This document shows positions 17,807 to 26,170 of a DNA stretch of 64,000 nt, one piece after another (the first letter of the stretch is position 1; each line of letters opens with the position of its first letter). The stretch is taken from NCBI RefSeq assembly GCF_031454185.1, contig NZ_JAVDQI010000008.1:34892-98891 (forward strand), written 5' to 3'. Made by a program: the position numbers and the translations under genes. The stretch comes from Methanococcoides alaskense. GTDB lineage: Archaea > Halobacteriota > Methanosarcinia > Methanosarcinales > Methanosarcinaceae. The notes below the pieces were generated by a model that saw only the letters and a program-made list of their open reading frames with translations, ran no database searches and was not told the DNA's origin.

Positions 17807-17875
17807 ATGCCCTATACCGAGTGGAAGAAGATGGGTTTCTCTAAAGGTACATTAAATATATCACACGACAATTAA
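17807..17875 (+). pseudogene. Cas1-like C-terminal fragment, 22 codons
   Basis: Reads MPYTEWKKMGFSKGTL then diverges to a stop. The same peptide occurs at 18950-19000 in the larger fragment (MPYTEWKKMGFSKGTLHYI). It is too short to be a gene and is best explained as a leftover of a duplicated or inserted copy. Confidence 0.55.
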
Positions 17876-17937
17876 TTCATTTCTGAAAATATTGCCTATG
17901 TACGAAAGAGCTATATCAAAAACTAGCATTTCTCCAA

Positions 17938-18462
17938 ATGATGGAGTACCAGAACGGAGAATTTGAAGCTAAAACATTTAAGGATATCAACTTTAGAGAT
18001 ACATCTTTCAACTATTCAAGGTTTATTGACTGTGTTTTTGAAAACTGCAATTTATCAAATGTCGATCTGACCAACACAAGGCTACAGGATGTCAGATTTA
18101 GGAACTGCAAGATCATGGGACTGGATTTTTCAAAATGCAATGATGACTTCATACTCGCTTTTGGATTTGAAGACTCTTTCCTTTCAATATCAATATTTTC
18201 CAATATGAATTTAGAAAATACTGATTTTATCAATTGTCAGATACATGACTGTGATTTTTTAAATACTAACCTTACAAAAGCGAATTTTGAAAATTCCGAT
18301 CTAAAGAACAGTCTCATTCAGAATGCGAACCTGAGCTTTACATCGTTCAGGAATGCAAAAAACTATGATATCGACCCAACTAATAATTTCTTAAAAAAGA
18401 CAAAATTTTCTATCCCTGAAGTTCTTTCCTTACTAAATAGCCATGACATTGAACTGGAATGA
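17938..18462 (+). CDS. Pentapeptide repeat protein
   Basis: A 174-residue protein made largely of A(D/N)Lxx-type pentapeptide repeats, for example DLTNTRLQDVRFRNCKI and ANFENSDLKNSLIQNANL, from about residue 10 to 150. Such repeats fold into a right-handed quadrilateral beta-helix. Some family members mimic DNA and protect gyrase, others have unknown partners; nothing here decides this, although gyrase is encoded at 36032-40433. No signal peptide is seen. It stands alone in the repeat-rich island. Confidence 0.85.
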   Translation: MMEYQNGEFEAKTFKDINFRDTSFNYSRFIDCVFENCNLSNVDLTNTRLQDVRFRNCKIMGLDFSKCNDDFILAFGFEDSFLSISIFSNMNLENTDFINCQIHDCDFLNTNLTKANFENSDLKNSLIQNANLSFTSFRNAKNYDIDPTNNFLKKTKFSIPEVLSLLNSHDIELE

Positions 18463-18626
18463 AAAACTGTTGAACCAAAGCTTAACAGCTTTTCGTTTCT
18501 ATCAAGAGTCTCCTATAGTCTCTTCTTAGATCGATTTAACTTTGTGAAGCAGATAAATATTACCAAAAGTACTGGAATCTTAGTATCGGGTTTGCACTAG
18601 GAGATGTTGAGTCCGATGAGGAATGG

Positions 18627-19079
18627 TTGAAACCCATACAAGATCTCGGACAGAACATGGCTATTGAAAAAGAAATTATGGATAGTAAGGACTTTGTCAG
18701 AACTGAAAGTTTTTCATTAAGGCTTAGACCAACGGGAGCAAGGAAGGTTACTGAAGAGTTTAATTCTGTGATGAATGGAAAGGTTGAGTATAGGAAGAAG
18801 AATAGTTCATGGGGATCTGTTCTTTTATTTAAATCTAGGGAGTTAAGCCACCAACTTGTAGGGAAGAGGAAAACGGTTGAGTTTAGTAAGCCTGTTTATG
18901 TGGGTGAAAGGGATGATACTGATTTTATGAGGAAGAAGATCATTGACATGCCTTACACCGAATGGAAGAAGATGGGATTTTCTAAAGGTACTCTACATTA
19001 CATAAAACAGAGTACAAAAAGTGATAAACCATTCACTCTTAATAAGCATGTAAAGGAACGGATGAAACTATTGATATAA
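18627..19079 (+). pseudogene. Cas1-like C-terminal domain remnant
   Basis: A 150-codon frame that begins inside what looks like the helical catalytic domain of an archaeal Cas1 (DFVRTESFSLRLRPTGARK, then an insert, then SRELSHQLVGKRKTVEF) and ends in the helix-turn-helix tail MGFSKGTLHYIKQ plus TLNKHVKERM. The N-terminal beta domain and the catalytic Glu/His region are absent, and there is no Cas2, other cas gene or CRISPR array nearby. The only start is a TTG. I infer a decayed Cas1 or casposase relative; the family identification rests on recalled similarity. Related scraps lie at 17807, 59045 and 63797. Confidence 0.6.
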
Positions 19080-19098
19080 TTGTTTATTAGATCAAATT

Positions 19099-20427
19099 AT
19101 GAACGAAGAAATTATATTTACAGGTCTCTGGTGGTTGCCAGAACGCCACGAAGAAAAAACATGTGGAACAATTAAATATGTTCCAGATGCGAGATTGAAT
19201 TTAACTCTCTTTGGGGATTTAAGCGCAGAAGTGAAAAAAGGGAATTTCTCTGATGCATTCATCATTTTGGGGATTAATTCAGAGGGGAAAAAAATAACTT
19301 TGTTTAATTGCCGTCATGCTAAAGTACAAACAGCAAATAAACAAAATACCAATTACTACCAGATTGAATGGATGTTCATTGGGCAACATTTTGAAAATGA
19401 AGATTTAATAAAATTTATAGATATATCAATAAGATTTGAGCATTTAGAAAATTGGCTCCCAGTTCCTAAGAACACTTTTGATAGAATTACCACTAATCAG
19501 CCAGAACAATTAGTTTTTCATCTAAAAGCTTTTGATTTGATTTTTTATTGGATAACATCTACAGAAATGTATAAGTGTGAAACAAGACCATTTGTGGAAA
19601 TTCGCTTGGACAATCTAGAAAGTTTTCATTATTTGATTAAATTAATCCATACATTTCAAGATTTCGTATCTTTAGCATTTGATGATCCAATTCGCATTTT
19701 AGAGTTAGTTGCAAGCACAGAGCCCATCGAAACGGCACCAAATTCAAAAATTGAGATTTATCATATCAATAAAAGGAATTATGTTGAAAAAATAAGCCGA
19801 TACGATTTATTTTTTACTTATAATGATGTTTGTTCATATTTTAAAGACGTTATGAACGAATGGTATGAAAATGTCGAAAGAACCCAGTCTGTTTATGAGT
19901 TATATTTTGGTGTTCTTTACTCAAAGGGTATGTACTTACAACATATCTATTTGAGTCTCTCTCAAGCTCTTGAAATATACCATCGAAGGAAATTTGATGA
20001 TAAGTATTTAGAAGAAAAGCAATTTGAAGAGCTAAAAGGTTGTATTTTGGACTCCATAAATGAACACTTTGATGAAAATATTTCCAAAATGTTTGAAAAT
20101 AAAATCTCATACCTTAATCAATATACCTTCAAAAAGAGAATTAAAGATATTTTAAAAACTCTCCATCAACACAATATCCTGAAGTGGTCTAAGAAAGAAC
20201 GAAACGAATTTGTAAAACATATAGGAGACACTAGGGACTATCTTACACACTATGAAGTGGAATATGTAGAGTATGATGAAGCTAATTTCATAAATATGTA
20301 TAAAAATTCTGAAATTATGAGGTCGATTCTTAAAGCCTACTTTTTGATTGATTTAGGTTTACCAATTGAGGATATTGTACAGATTCTGGTCGATGATCCT
20401 AGAATCAAAGAACAATTCAAACTTTAA
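19099..20427 (+). CDS. ApeA-like HEPN defence protein
   Basis: A 442-residue protein. The N-terminus IIFTGLWWLPE and the following beta-rich 150 residues (GTIKYVPDARLNLTLFGDL, FIGQHFENEDLIKF) match the ApeA N-terminal domain. The C-terminal half is helical and ends in a HEPN-type RNase motif RDYLTHY, with R379 and H384 in the Rx4H arrangement. ApeA proteins are single-gene anti-phage systems thought to cleave RNA and halt the infected cell. The gene is AT-rich, intact, starts 19 bp after the Cas1-like remnant, and lies in a mobile-element island, all consistent with an acquired defence gene. Identification is from motif and order, not from a search. Confidence 0.78.
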   Translation: MNEEIIFTGLWWLPERHEEKTCGTIKYVPDARLNLTLFGDLSAEVKKGNFSDAFIILGINSEGKKITLFNCRHAKVQTANKQNTNYYQIEWMFIGQHFENEDLIKFIDISIRFEHLENWLPVPKNTFDRITTNQPEQLVFHLKAFDLIFYWITSTEMYKCETRPFVEIRLDNLESFHYLIKLIHTFQDFVSLAFDDPIRILELVASTEPIETAPNSKIEIYHINKRNYVEKISRYDLFFTYNDVCSYFKDVMNEWYENVERTQSVYELYFGVLYSKGMYLQHIYLSLSQALEIYHRRKFDDKYLEEKQFEELKGCILDSINEHFDENISKMFENKISYLNQYTFKKRIKDILKTLHQHNILKWSKKERNEFVKHIGDTRDYLTHYEVEYVEYDEANFINMYKNSEIMRSILKAYFLIDLGLPIEDIVQILVDDPRIKEQFKL

Positions 20428-20483
20428 TAATTCATTTCTAAAAAACAATTTAAATTTTGGGAGTTCGGTTTTTTACATTTACC

Positions 20484-20610
20484 TATATCCCCGAAATATC
20501 ATACGAGGGGTATAAAATGAACTTCCAAGATCATATGATATTTTCAAATAATCAATTTTTTAAAAAAGTTGTATTTTTCTTAGTTACTTATATCCCCAAA
20601 TGATCGTGTG
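20484..20610. repeat. Two short CCCC-type palindromic motifs
   Basis: TATATCCCCGAAATATCATACGAGGGGTATAA-like DNA lies at about 20487-20516 (CCCC/GGGG arms), and a half-copy TATATCCCCAAATGATCGTG at about 20588. Both match the motif at 5212 and 17336. They may be ends of a degraded mobile element. Confidence 0.45.
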
Positions 20611-20868
20611 ACGTTCGTTAGTCTTGTGAGTGTCATGGTAAGTCCATCAGGTCTTCTTTTAAGTTTAATTTCCATATCATCGTTCAAGTTGCATAGATCT
20701 TTTAGGGTTATTTCTAATTTATCACGTCTCGTACTCACACCACCTATAGTTTCTAGAGGGGATAAAGGGGGAATGGAAATTCCCCTCCTAATTAGTTATG
20801 GATTAGAACCACCACCACCACAATGTTCGTGTTTCAGACCGTACCACCGAAGTCGTGAATGAAACATG
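20584..20868 (-). pseudogene. Possible broken minus-strand reading frame
   Basis: On the minus strand one frame runs from about 20868 to a stop at 20584, interrupted by one TAA near 20804. The part after the TAA (RRDKLEITLKDLCNLNDDME, then KLKRRPDGLTMTL) has a protein-like look. No family is recognised and no start is clear, so this may be chance. A perfect GGGGAAT/ATTCCCC hairpin lies inside at about 20770-20787. The remainder up to 20996 shows no gene. Confidence 0.3.
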
Positions 20869-20996
20869 GCTCTTAATATATAATAATAAATTAATGGCAT
20901 ATTAACTTGTCGAATATACTTTGGATGTTATAATACTCATTATTATGGGATATGGATAAGATTCGAACTAGAAGAATAATCAAAAATTTCTAATCA

Positions 20997-21176
20997 ATTC
21001 TCCACCCTCGCAAATCGTTTTAATACTAAAATTCCTCATCAAACCATGACTTATAATATCAATATCTTTTTCGAGTAAGATAGAGCCAATATATAGGCCA
21101 ATTCAACCACTTTAAATATAGGGGTATATTTGTGTCGGACAACGAACGATCTCCTCTCTATGGATCTCTAAATCAC
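20997..21176. repeat. Dispersed intergenic repeat, copy B
   Basis: This matches copy A (17428-17663) from ATTCTCCACCCTCGCAAATC to tctctaaatcac, but lacks about 55 internal bases that contain the cagatatcagtct segment in A. A gattcgaact motif, shared with 5235 and 17365, lies just before it at about 20960. The 270 bp from here to 21454 show no gene; a short peptide-like stretch GAFKFRFPKHK near 21405 is unexplained. Confidence 0.6.
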
Positions 21177-21454
21177 GTATAGACATAATTAAATTGAAAA
21201 ATATGATAGGAATAAAAGATGCCAGTTGCTAAAAATACTACTCGCAAAACAATAATAGATAATCTTTCTTGTAGTATTAAATAGATAATTGTTTGGAACA
21301 TATGGAAATAAATAGATTATATTTAAAATAGTTATATATATGGATAAAAAACTAAGGACTAGTATAAATGGGGACAACAAGTTATGCCAGTACCAGGAAG
21401 GGTGCTTTCAAGTTTAGATTTCCCAAGCATAAATGGAGCAGGAGGTAGATTAAC

Positions 21455-22492
21455 GTGAAAATCAATAGCTCATTCGCAGCAACCCTTTTTGTGCTGAGTT
21501 TACTCATCACTGTTTCTGTAATCTGGGTTTACAGCCAAAATCCTATCGGAGTCGAAGAGGAAGAAACTTGGACTTTCGCAGTATTCTGTGACACCCGAGG
21601 TGATAACAACAATACTAGCGGCAAAACGTGCACCAATGATTTCGTCGTAAAAGCTATAGCAGAAGCCATTGTAATGGATGGTTGCGAGCTCGTTCTAGTT
21701 CCTGGGGATATGGTCAACGGATACTGGATGAACGGCAGCACTTCTTATGACAAACAATTTGAAAACTGGAAAACTGCGATAGATCCATTATATGAGGCAG
21801 GAATCGAAGTATACACGGTTCGCGGCAATCATGAGTATGGCAATGCTAACAATTACGACGTATATCCTTATGACCTCGATCATGATCCCGCTTTAGAGAA
21901 TGCATATATTATGGCATTTAGTGGCGATAACCCCGACAACGGGCCTGAGGGGGAGAAGGATCTTACCTATAGTTTTACCCACAAGAACGCTTTCTTCATG
22001 GGGCTTGATGAGTATGCCAGTCCTCACAGCCACAGAGTGGATCAGGAATGGGTCGACAGCCAGTTAGTAAATAACAGCAAATCATACGTCTTCGTTTTCG
22101 GCCACGAGCCCGCATTCAAGCTTAACCACAAGGACTGTCTGGAAACTTATCCTGAGGATCGTGACGAGTTCTGGAACAGCATCGGCAATGCAGGATGCCA
22201 GGTATATTTCTGTGGCCATGACCACTCATACAACCGGGCGCGCATACAGGACGACTTCGGAAACGAGATCTACCAAATGGTCGTCGGCTCATGCGGCGCA
22301 CCCTTCAAGGAGTGGAACATTTCCGAATATAACGAGAGCTCTAGATTCAAACTTAAGTATCACAACCAGATAGATTATGGCTACACCCTGGTAACAGTAG
22401 ATAGCGATACGGTAAAGGTCGAATGGAAAGCCTGGAATATGTCCGGTGCCCCTACCTGGGTCACGAAGGATAGCATCCTATTGTATACATAA
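21455..22492 (+). CDS. Secreted or membrane-anchored metallophosphoesterase
   Basis: A 345-residue protein with an N-terminal hydrophobic segment (FAATLFVLSLLITVSVIWV) acting as signal or anchor, then a calcineurin-like phosphoesterase domain. Metal-site motifs seen are CDTRGD near residue 45 (Arg where many members have His), VPGDMVNG near 89, RGNHEYGN near 123, FGHEP near 209, and CGHDHSYN near 251. It probably hydrolyses an extracellular phosphoester; the substrate is unknown. The base composition is higher in GC than the flanking island. It begins with an ATG-like GTG codon after a GGAGGTAG site. No operon partner is seen. Confidence 0.85.
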   Translation: MKINSSFAATLFVLSLLITVSVIWVYSQNPIGVEEEETWTFAVFCDTRGDNNNTSGKTCTNDFVVKAIAEAIVMDGCELVLVPGDMVNGYWMNGSTSYDKQFENWKTAIDPLYEAGIEVYTVRGNHEYGNANNYDVYPYDLDHDPALENAYIMAFSGDNPDNGPEGEKDLTYSFTHKNAFFMGLDEYASPHSHRVDQEWVDSQLVNNSKSYVFVFGHEPAFKLNHKDCLETYPEDRDEFWNSIGNAGCQVYFCGHDHSYNRARIQDDFGNEIYQMVVGSCGAPFKEWNISEYNESSRFKLKYHNQIDYGYTLVTVDSDTVKVEWKAWNMSGAPTWVTKDSILLYT

Positions 22493-23007
22493 AAGGCTTC
22501 TAAGTGGAGATAAAACAGCGACAACGAGATAGAGCACACATTTCGCCTGAGCCGAGATAGGGTATGGCACACTTTTTCATATTTCATTCTTGCTATTTAC
22601 CCATCCCTATCCGAGAATATCGAACAGTTTCGTTCTAAACTCACACGTTGCAATAGTATAACGGTGGTTTGATGTAAAGATGAAGGGAATCCGAAAAACG
22701 TTCTGCTTGTACTCAAATTTAAATATTATATATATATATTTATTTGAAAGTAATATTTTACTATAATAAATTTGAATTTTTTAATTGCTAATTAAATTTT
22801 CTAAATATGTTAATCATATAATATATATATAAATTATTTAATATAAATTTTAAAATTTCATCAAACCCAACCATTTATTTGCACCTAAATGCAAAAAACA
22901 TAAACTGTATATATGGCTAGTCTAATAAACTTAATTAGTCAGCACACAAAATTTGCAGACTATATAACAAATACATAACAAATACATCAAAGTTGGGGGT
23001 AAGAAAT
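22493..23007. other. AT-rich intergenic region upstream of the DUF2589 pair
   Basis: There is no gene. From about 22720 to 22870 the DNA is almost only A and T, with a TATATATATATATTT tract near 22727. A plausible archaeal TATA-type promoter for the next gene lies in the last 100 bases, and the region ends in the GGGGGT binding site at 22995-23000. Confidence 0.5.
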
Positions 23008-23682
23008 ATGACAGTAGATCCTAGTTTCATCGGTTCGGTGGTTAATGCCCTACCGTTGGATAGAATGATTTCAGGGCCTCTTCAGGCCATGATACAGGCA
23101 CAGGTCCAAGCTAGTAAAGCCTATGCAGATTTCTTGATGAGTGTATGCATAAAAGATGGTAAAGCCATAGCCGTAGAATTCGACTACGACGAAACAATTG
23201 TAGATGCTGAAGGCAAGATAAAAGGGGTACTTGAAAAGACCATGAGAATACCGCTGCTAGCCGCAATCTCACATCCTAATATCTGCATTGAAGAAGGAAC
23301 TATCGATTTCGAGTTGGAAATAACTCAGTCAGAAGAAACAATAAAAGGGAATGAGGCTGGAGCTACTACGGGAGGATCTGTTGGTTGGGGACCTTTCAAG
23401 GCCCAATTATCAGGTAGGGTCTCTCACAAGTCAGAACAAACGCGTAAAACCGACACCCGTTCTAAGTATACTATTCACACGGCTGTCAAACGTCAGGATC
23501 CTCCTGAAGCTATGATGCGTGTCATTGATTTTCTAACCGACGCTGCCACTAAGCCCACTGTGTATCCAGATAAAAAGGTGCTTGATGATACGCCTGGCTT
23601 AGAAGAACAATTGAAGAAATCCAAAGCAAAATCAATAGAGGCATTCCCGGAGATAAAAGATACGGGGGCGGAAGATCAATAA
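23008..23682 (+). CDS. DUF2589 family protein
   Basis: A 224-residue soluble protein matching DUF2589: an N-terminal helix with ISGPLQAMIQAQVQASKAYADF, a strand EFDYDETIVDAEGK, IPLLAAISHPNICIEEGTIDFELEI, and a C-terminal KRQDPPEAMMRVIDFL motif. The family is found in varied bacteria and archaea, usually as tandem pairs, with no established function. ATG 23008 is preferred to a TTG at 22993 because GGGGGT lies just upstream. The next gene shares the DPPEAxMRVI motif and is a distant paralog. There is no signal peptide. Confidence 0.8.
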   Translation: MTVDPSFIGSVVNALPLDRMISGPLQAMIQAQVQASKAYADFLMSVCIKDGKAIAVEFDYDETIVDAEGKIKGVLEKTMRIPLLAAISHPNICIEEGTIDFELEITQSEETIKGNEAGATTGGSVGWGPFKAQLSGRVSHKSEQTRKTDTRSKYTIHTAVKRQDPPEAMMRVIDFLTDAATKPTVYPDKKVLDDTPGLEEQLKKSKAKSIEAFPEIKDTGAEDQ

Positions 23683-23717
23683 CTGCCGAAAGATTAGAAC
23701 AAATATCCTGTTAAAAT

Positions 23718-23762
23718 CACATAAGGGTCTAATTGGACTCTTATGTGAGCAAATATTTTTTA
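23718..23762 (+). terminator. Hairpin between the two DUF2589-type genes
   Basis: CACATAAGGGTC at 23718-23729 pairs with GACTCTTATGTG at 23736-23747, and is followed by AATATTTTTT. This could end the first transcript or attenuate read-through into the second gene 17 bp further on. Confidence 0.5.
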
Positions 23763-23778
23763 AAGTTTCTAGTGATGT

Positions 23779-24393
23779 ATGAAGATGATTGAGAAAATAA
23801 GGGGATTCTTAGATAGAAAGAGGGGGAAAATGGAAGCCCAAAAACTTACCGATATAACGCGTGGTCTTCACCATGCAGCGACTACCACCAATGCCTTGAT
23901 AGCGCAGCAATATGTTTACATGATAGATCAATTCTTTGACTCTCTCCCAGACGGCACATTGCAGGCTAAGATGGCGAAGGTTGCTCTCGATGAAAATCAT
24001 TATATGATGGTTCCACTTATTTCTTTGGCTTCTCCTCGCGGTCTTTCATTGGATAAAATGAAGGTATCTCTTTCCGTTAAAATTGAAGAAGCTGAGACAT
24101 TAGTCGGTACAACTAATGATGACTCCAAAGCGACAAGATCTAGCTTCAGCGTCTCTATTGGTCCTAGGGCCGACAAGAAAGGTATACGGTCAAGCGAAGT
24201 TGTAGATATGGACCTTGAGTTCGCCGCTTGCGATCCTCCTGAAGCTATAATGCGCGTCATTGAAGAATACGCTAACTTCATCAGGCCTATTCCTTTACCA
24301 GATGATATGGCTCGGTATCCGCCTATCGAACACATCGATTTGAAAAAAATGCTAGAAGAGAACGAAGTGAAAAAGAGATCTGAAGTGAAGTGA
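23779..24393 (+). CDS. Second DUF2589-type protein of the pair
   Basis: A 204-residue protein. The order of features parallels its neighbour: a charged N-terminal helix, then TTTNALIAQQYVYMIDQFFD, a strand region VPLISLASPRGLSLDKMKVS, then CDPPEAIMRVIEEYANFI near the C-terminus. The DPPEAxMRVI motif is shared with the upstream gene, so the two are probable paralogs that may form a hetero-assembly. A terminator follows immediately after the stop, defining a two-gene unit. Function unknown. Confidence 0.72.
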   Translation: MKMIEKIRGFLDRKRGKMEAQKLTDITRGLHHAATTTNALIAQQYVYMIDQFFDSLPDGTLQAKMAKVALDENHYMMVPLISLASPRGLSLDKMKVSLSVKIEEAETLVGTTNDDSKATRSSFSVSIGPRADKKGIRSSEVVDMDLEFAACDPPEAIMRVIEEYANFIRPIPLPDDMARYPPIEHIDLKKMLEENEVKKRSEVK

Positions 24394-24424
24394 GGAACTT
24401 GATCTGGATCAAGTTCCTCTTTTA
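24394..24424 (+). terminator. Strong hairpin terminator after the DUF2589 pair
   Basis: GGAACTTGATC at 24394-24404 pairs perfectly with GATCAAGTTCC at 24407-24417, followed by TCTTTTATT. It starts one base after the stop codon. Confidence 0.75.
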
Positions 24425-24581
24425 TTGAATCCATAATTCAACAATTTCAACGAAATCTCGATAACTAATTCTAAGATATCCTTTTAACAAAGCGAGAACT
24501 AGCAGATGATATTGGTCGTATGTTCTTTTCGAGCATTTGCAAGAATATAATTGTATTCTAGAAAATATATCATCTCAGACG

Positions 24582-24837
24582 CAGATATCAGTCTGGATGA
24601 TATTGTATGATCTCAATATGTTTGTGAGTTGATATGTAGGCTCATTCAGTAGCCTTGAATGTAGGGGTATGTTTATATGTTGGATTGGATCCGAACGATG
24701 CTCTATGGGTCTCTAAATCACGCATATAATCCTCCCGCTGAACCCTTGATAATATAGATAAGCAGAATATTTCCAATCAAACCCTCCCTCATTACTCACC
24801 ATAATTCTCCACCCTCGCAAATCGTTTTAATACTAAA
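24582..24837. repeat. Dispersed intergenic repeat, copy C (parts rearranged)
   Basis: The segment 24582-24720 matches the later part of copy A (agatatcagtct, the TGAG-type hairpin, tctctatgggtctctaaatc). The segment ATTCTCCACCCTCGCAAATC comes after it, at 24804-24837, instead of before as in A and B. It ends 17 bases before the MgtE gene, so the repeat supplies the immediate upstream region of that gene. Confidence 0.6.
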
Positions 24838-24854
24838 AGTGCAAATAGCAATCC

Positions 24855-25475
24855 ATGTCCTACAGTTCCCATGCTGACGAGGACGACGATGTCGAGATCG
24901 AAGAAGAATATCTGGGAGATTATGCCAGTGTTCGATCCATAGTCAAGGAAGCATTGCCGTTCCAAATACTTGCAACCATCGGGGGAGCAGTAGCTGGTTT
25001 TATTTTTGTGGGGATGACCAATGAGCTGGAAATGATACCGGGTCTGATCGTCATCGCGCCTGCGGTCTTGGGGATGAGAGGGAATATATCATGCACTCTG
25101 GGTTCACGTCTTGGCAGTGCTATTCACATGGGTCTTATAACAAAGATCGAGAATAATCCGGAACTTACAAACAATATCTACGGTTCATTGCTATTGGGGC
25201 TTATAATGTCCATCGCTCTGGGAATTATCGGACATACAATGACAGTTCTGCTTGGATTTGAAAGTGCAGGTATTCTGGCACTAACTTCAATCGCAGTTCT
25301 TGCTGGCGTTTCATCAGGCATCATATTATCTGTTATAGCAGTACTCCTTGCTGTGGGTATGTTCAGGTTCGGATTTGACCCGGACAATGTTGTGACACCT
25401 TCTATCGCTACTATCGGTGACATCGTATCCATGCTTATGCTGTTCCTTTCTGCAAAAGTGGTGCTGATGTTATGA
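24855..25475 (+). CDS. MgtE-type divalent cation transporter, half 1
   Basis: A 206-residue protein with an acidic N-terminal stretch (ADEDDDVEIEEEY) and five membrane segments of the MgtE/SLC41 integral domain, including PGLIVIAPAVLGMRGNISC and GSRLGSAIHMG. In bacteria one polypeptide dimerises to form the Mg2+ channel; in many archaea two half-length genes lie in tandem, as here. The acidic stretch may sense metal. It overlaps the next gene by four bases, so the two are translationally coupled and likely pair in the membrane. Confidence 0.88.
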   Translation: MSYSSHADEDDDVEIEEEYLGDYASVRSIVKEALPFQILATIGGAVAGFIFVGMTNELEMIPGLIVIAPAVLGMRGNISCTLGSRLGSAIHMGLITKIENNPELTNNIYGSLLLGLIMSIALGIIGHTMTVLLGFESAGILALTSIAVLAGVSSGIILSVIAVLLAVGMFRFGFDPDNVVTPSIATIGDIVSMLMLFLSAKVVLML

Positions 25476-26032
25476 GCTATTATACCGTTCGTGGAATTCT
25501 GTCAAGAGGGATACCTATCCTCTTTTTCACATCTGTGCTTGGGGTTGTTACGGGTCAGATACTGAACTCGGAACTTGACAATCTCATATCAATTCCAACC
25601 ATATTGCTACTGGTACCTGCGCTCATTAAGATCGGCGGTGACACAGGAAGCATACTCGGTGCAAGACTTTCATCTGCTTTCCATATGGGTATCGGAACGA
25701 CCCACATCCACAAGAATCCGGTTGTAAGGAACAGTGTAATAGCAGCATTCATTGTCGGGATCATTGCGTCTGTAGTATTGAGTGTTATTGCATGGATGAT
25801 GTCCGGGTTTGGAAACAGTCAATTGGGACTTTTTATGCTTTTTAAGATATGTACGATCTCCGGAACGCTCGAACTTCTGGCGGTATTCTCTGCCACCATA
25901 GCAATTGCTTTTGCATCACATCGGTTCGGAATTGATCCGGATGACACGGTCATACCAGTGATAGCAACATTGGGGGACCTTGTAGGAATAACGGCCATAT
26001 TTTCAACATTATATTTGTTTAATGTCATCTGA
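25472..26032 (+). CDS. MgtE-type divalent cation transporter, half 2
   Basis: A 186-residue protein with five membrane segments and a motif parallel to half 1: PTILLLVPALIKIGGDTGSI then GARLSSAFHMGIG, and FGIDPDDTVIPVIATLGDLVGI, which mirrors FGFDPDNVVTPSIATIGDIV of half 1. Start ATGA overlaps the stop of half 1. It most likely forms a heterodimeric Mg2+ or other divalent cation pathway with half 1, regulated by the cytoplasmic protein encoded next. Confidence 0.88.
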   Translation: MSYYTVRGILSRGIPILFFTSVLGVVTGQILNSELDNLISIPTILLLVPALIKIGGDTGSILGARLSSAFHMGIGTTHIHKNPVVRNSVIAAFIVGIIASVVLSVIAWMMSGFGNSQLGLFMLFKICTISGTLELLAVFSATIAIAFASHRFGIDPDDTVIPVIATLGDLVGITAIFSTLYLFNVI

Positions 26033-26170
26033 AATTCTAGAAAGAACTTAAATGAAAAATATATAATAGATATGTACTAATAATTAAAAACGAATAATTA
26101 AAAGTGTTGACAATTATAATATATAATATATCATATTTAATGAATACGGATAACATACGGAACACAAAAA

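Noticed and set aside
20608..20862. 84-codon plus-strand frame
   Set aside because: Low-complexity composition and it is antisense to a more protein-like minus-strand frame.
22720..22870. AT-rich tract as a replication origin
   Set aside because: No origin-recognition boxes or neighbouring cdc6/orc1 gene are visible; an AT-rich promoter region is enough to explain it.
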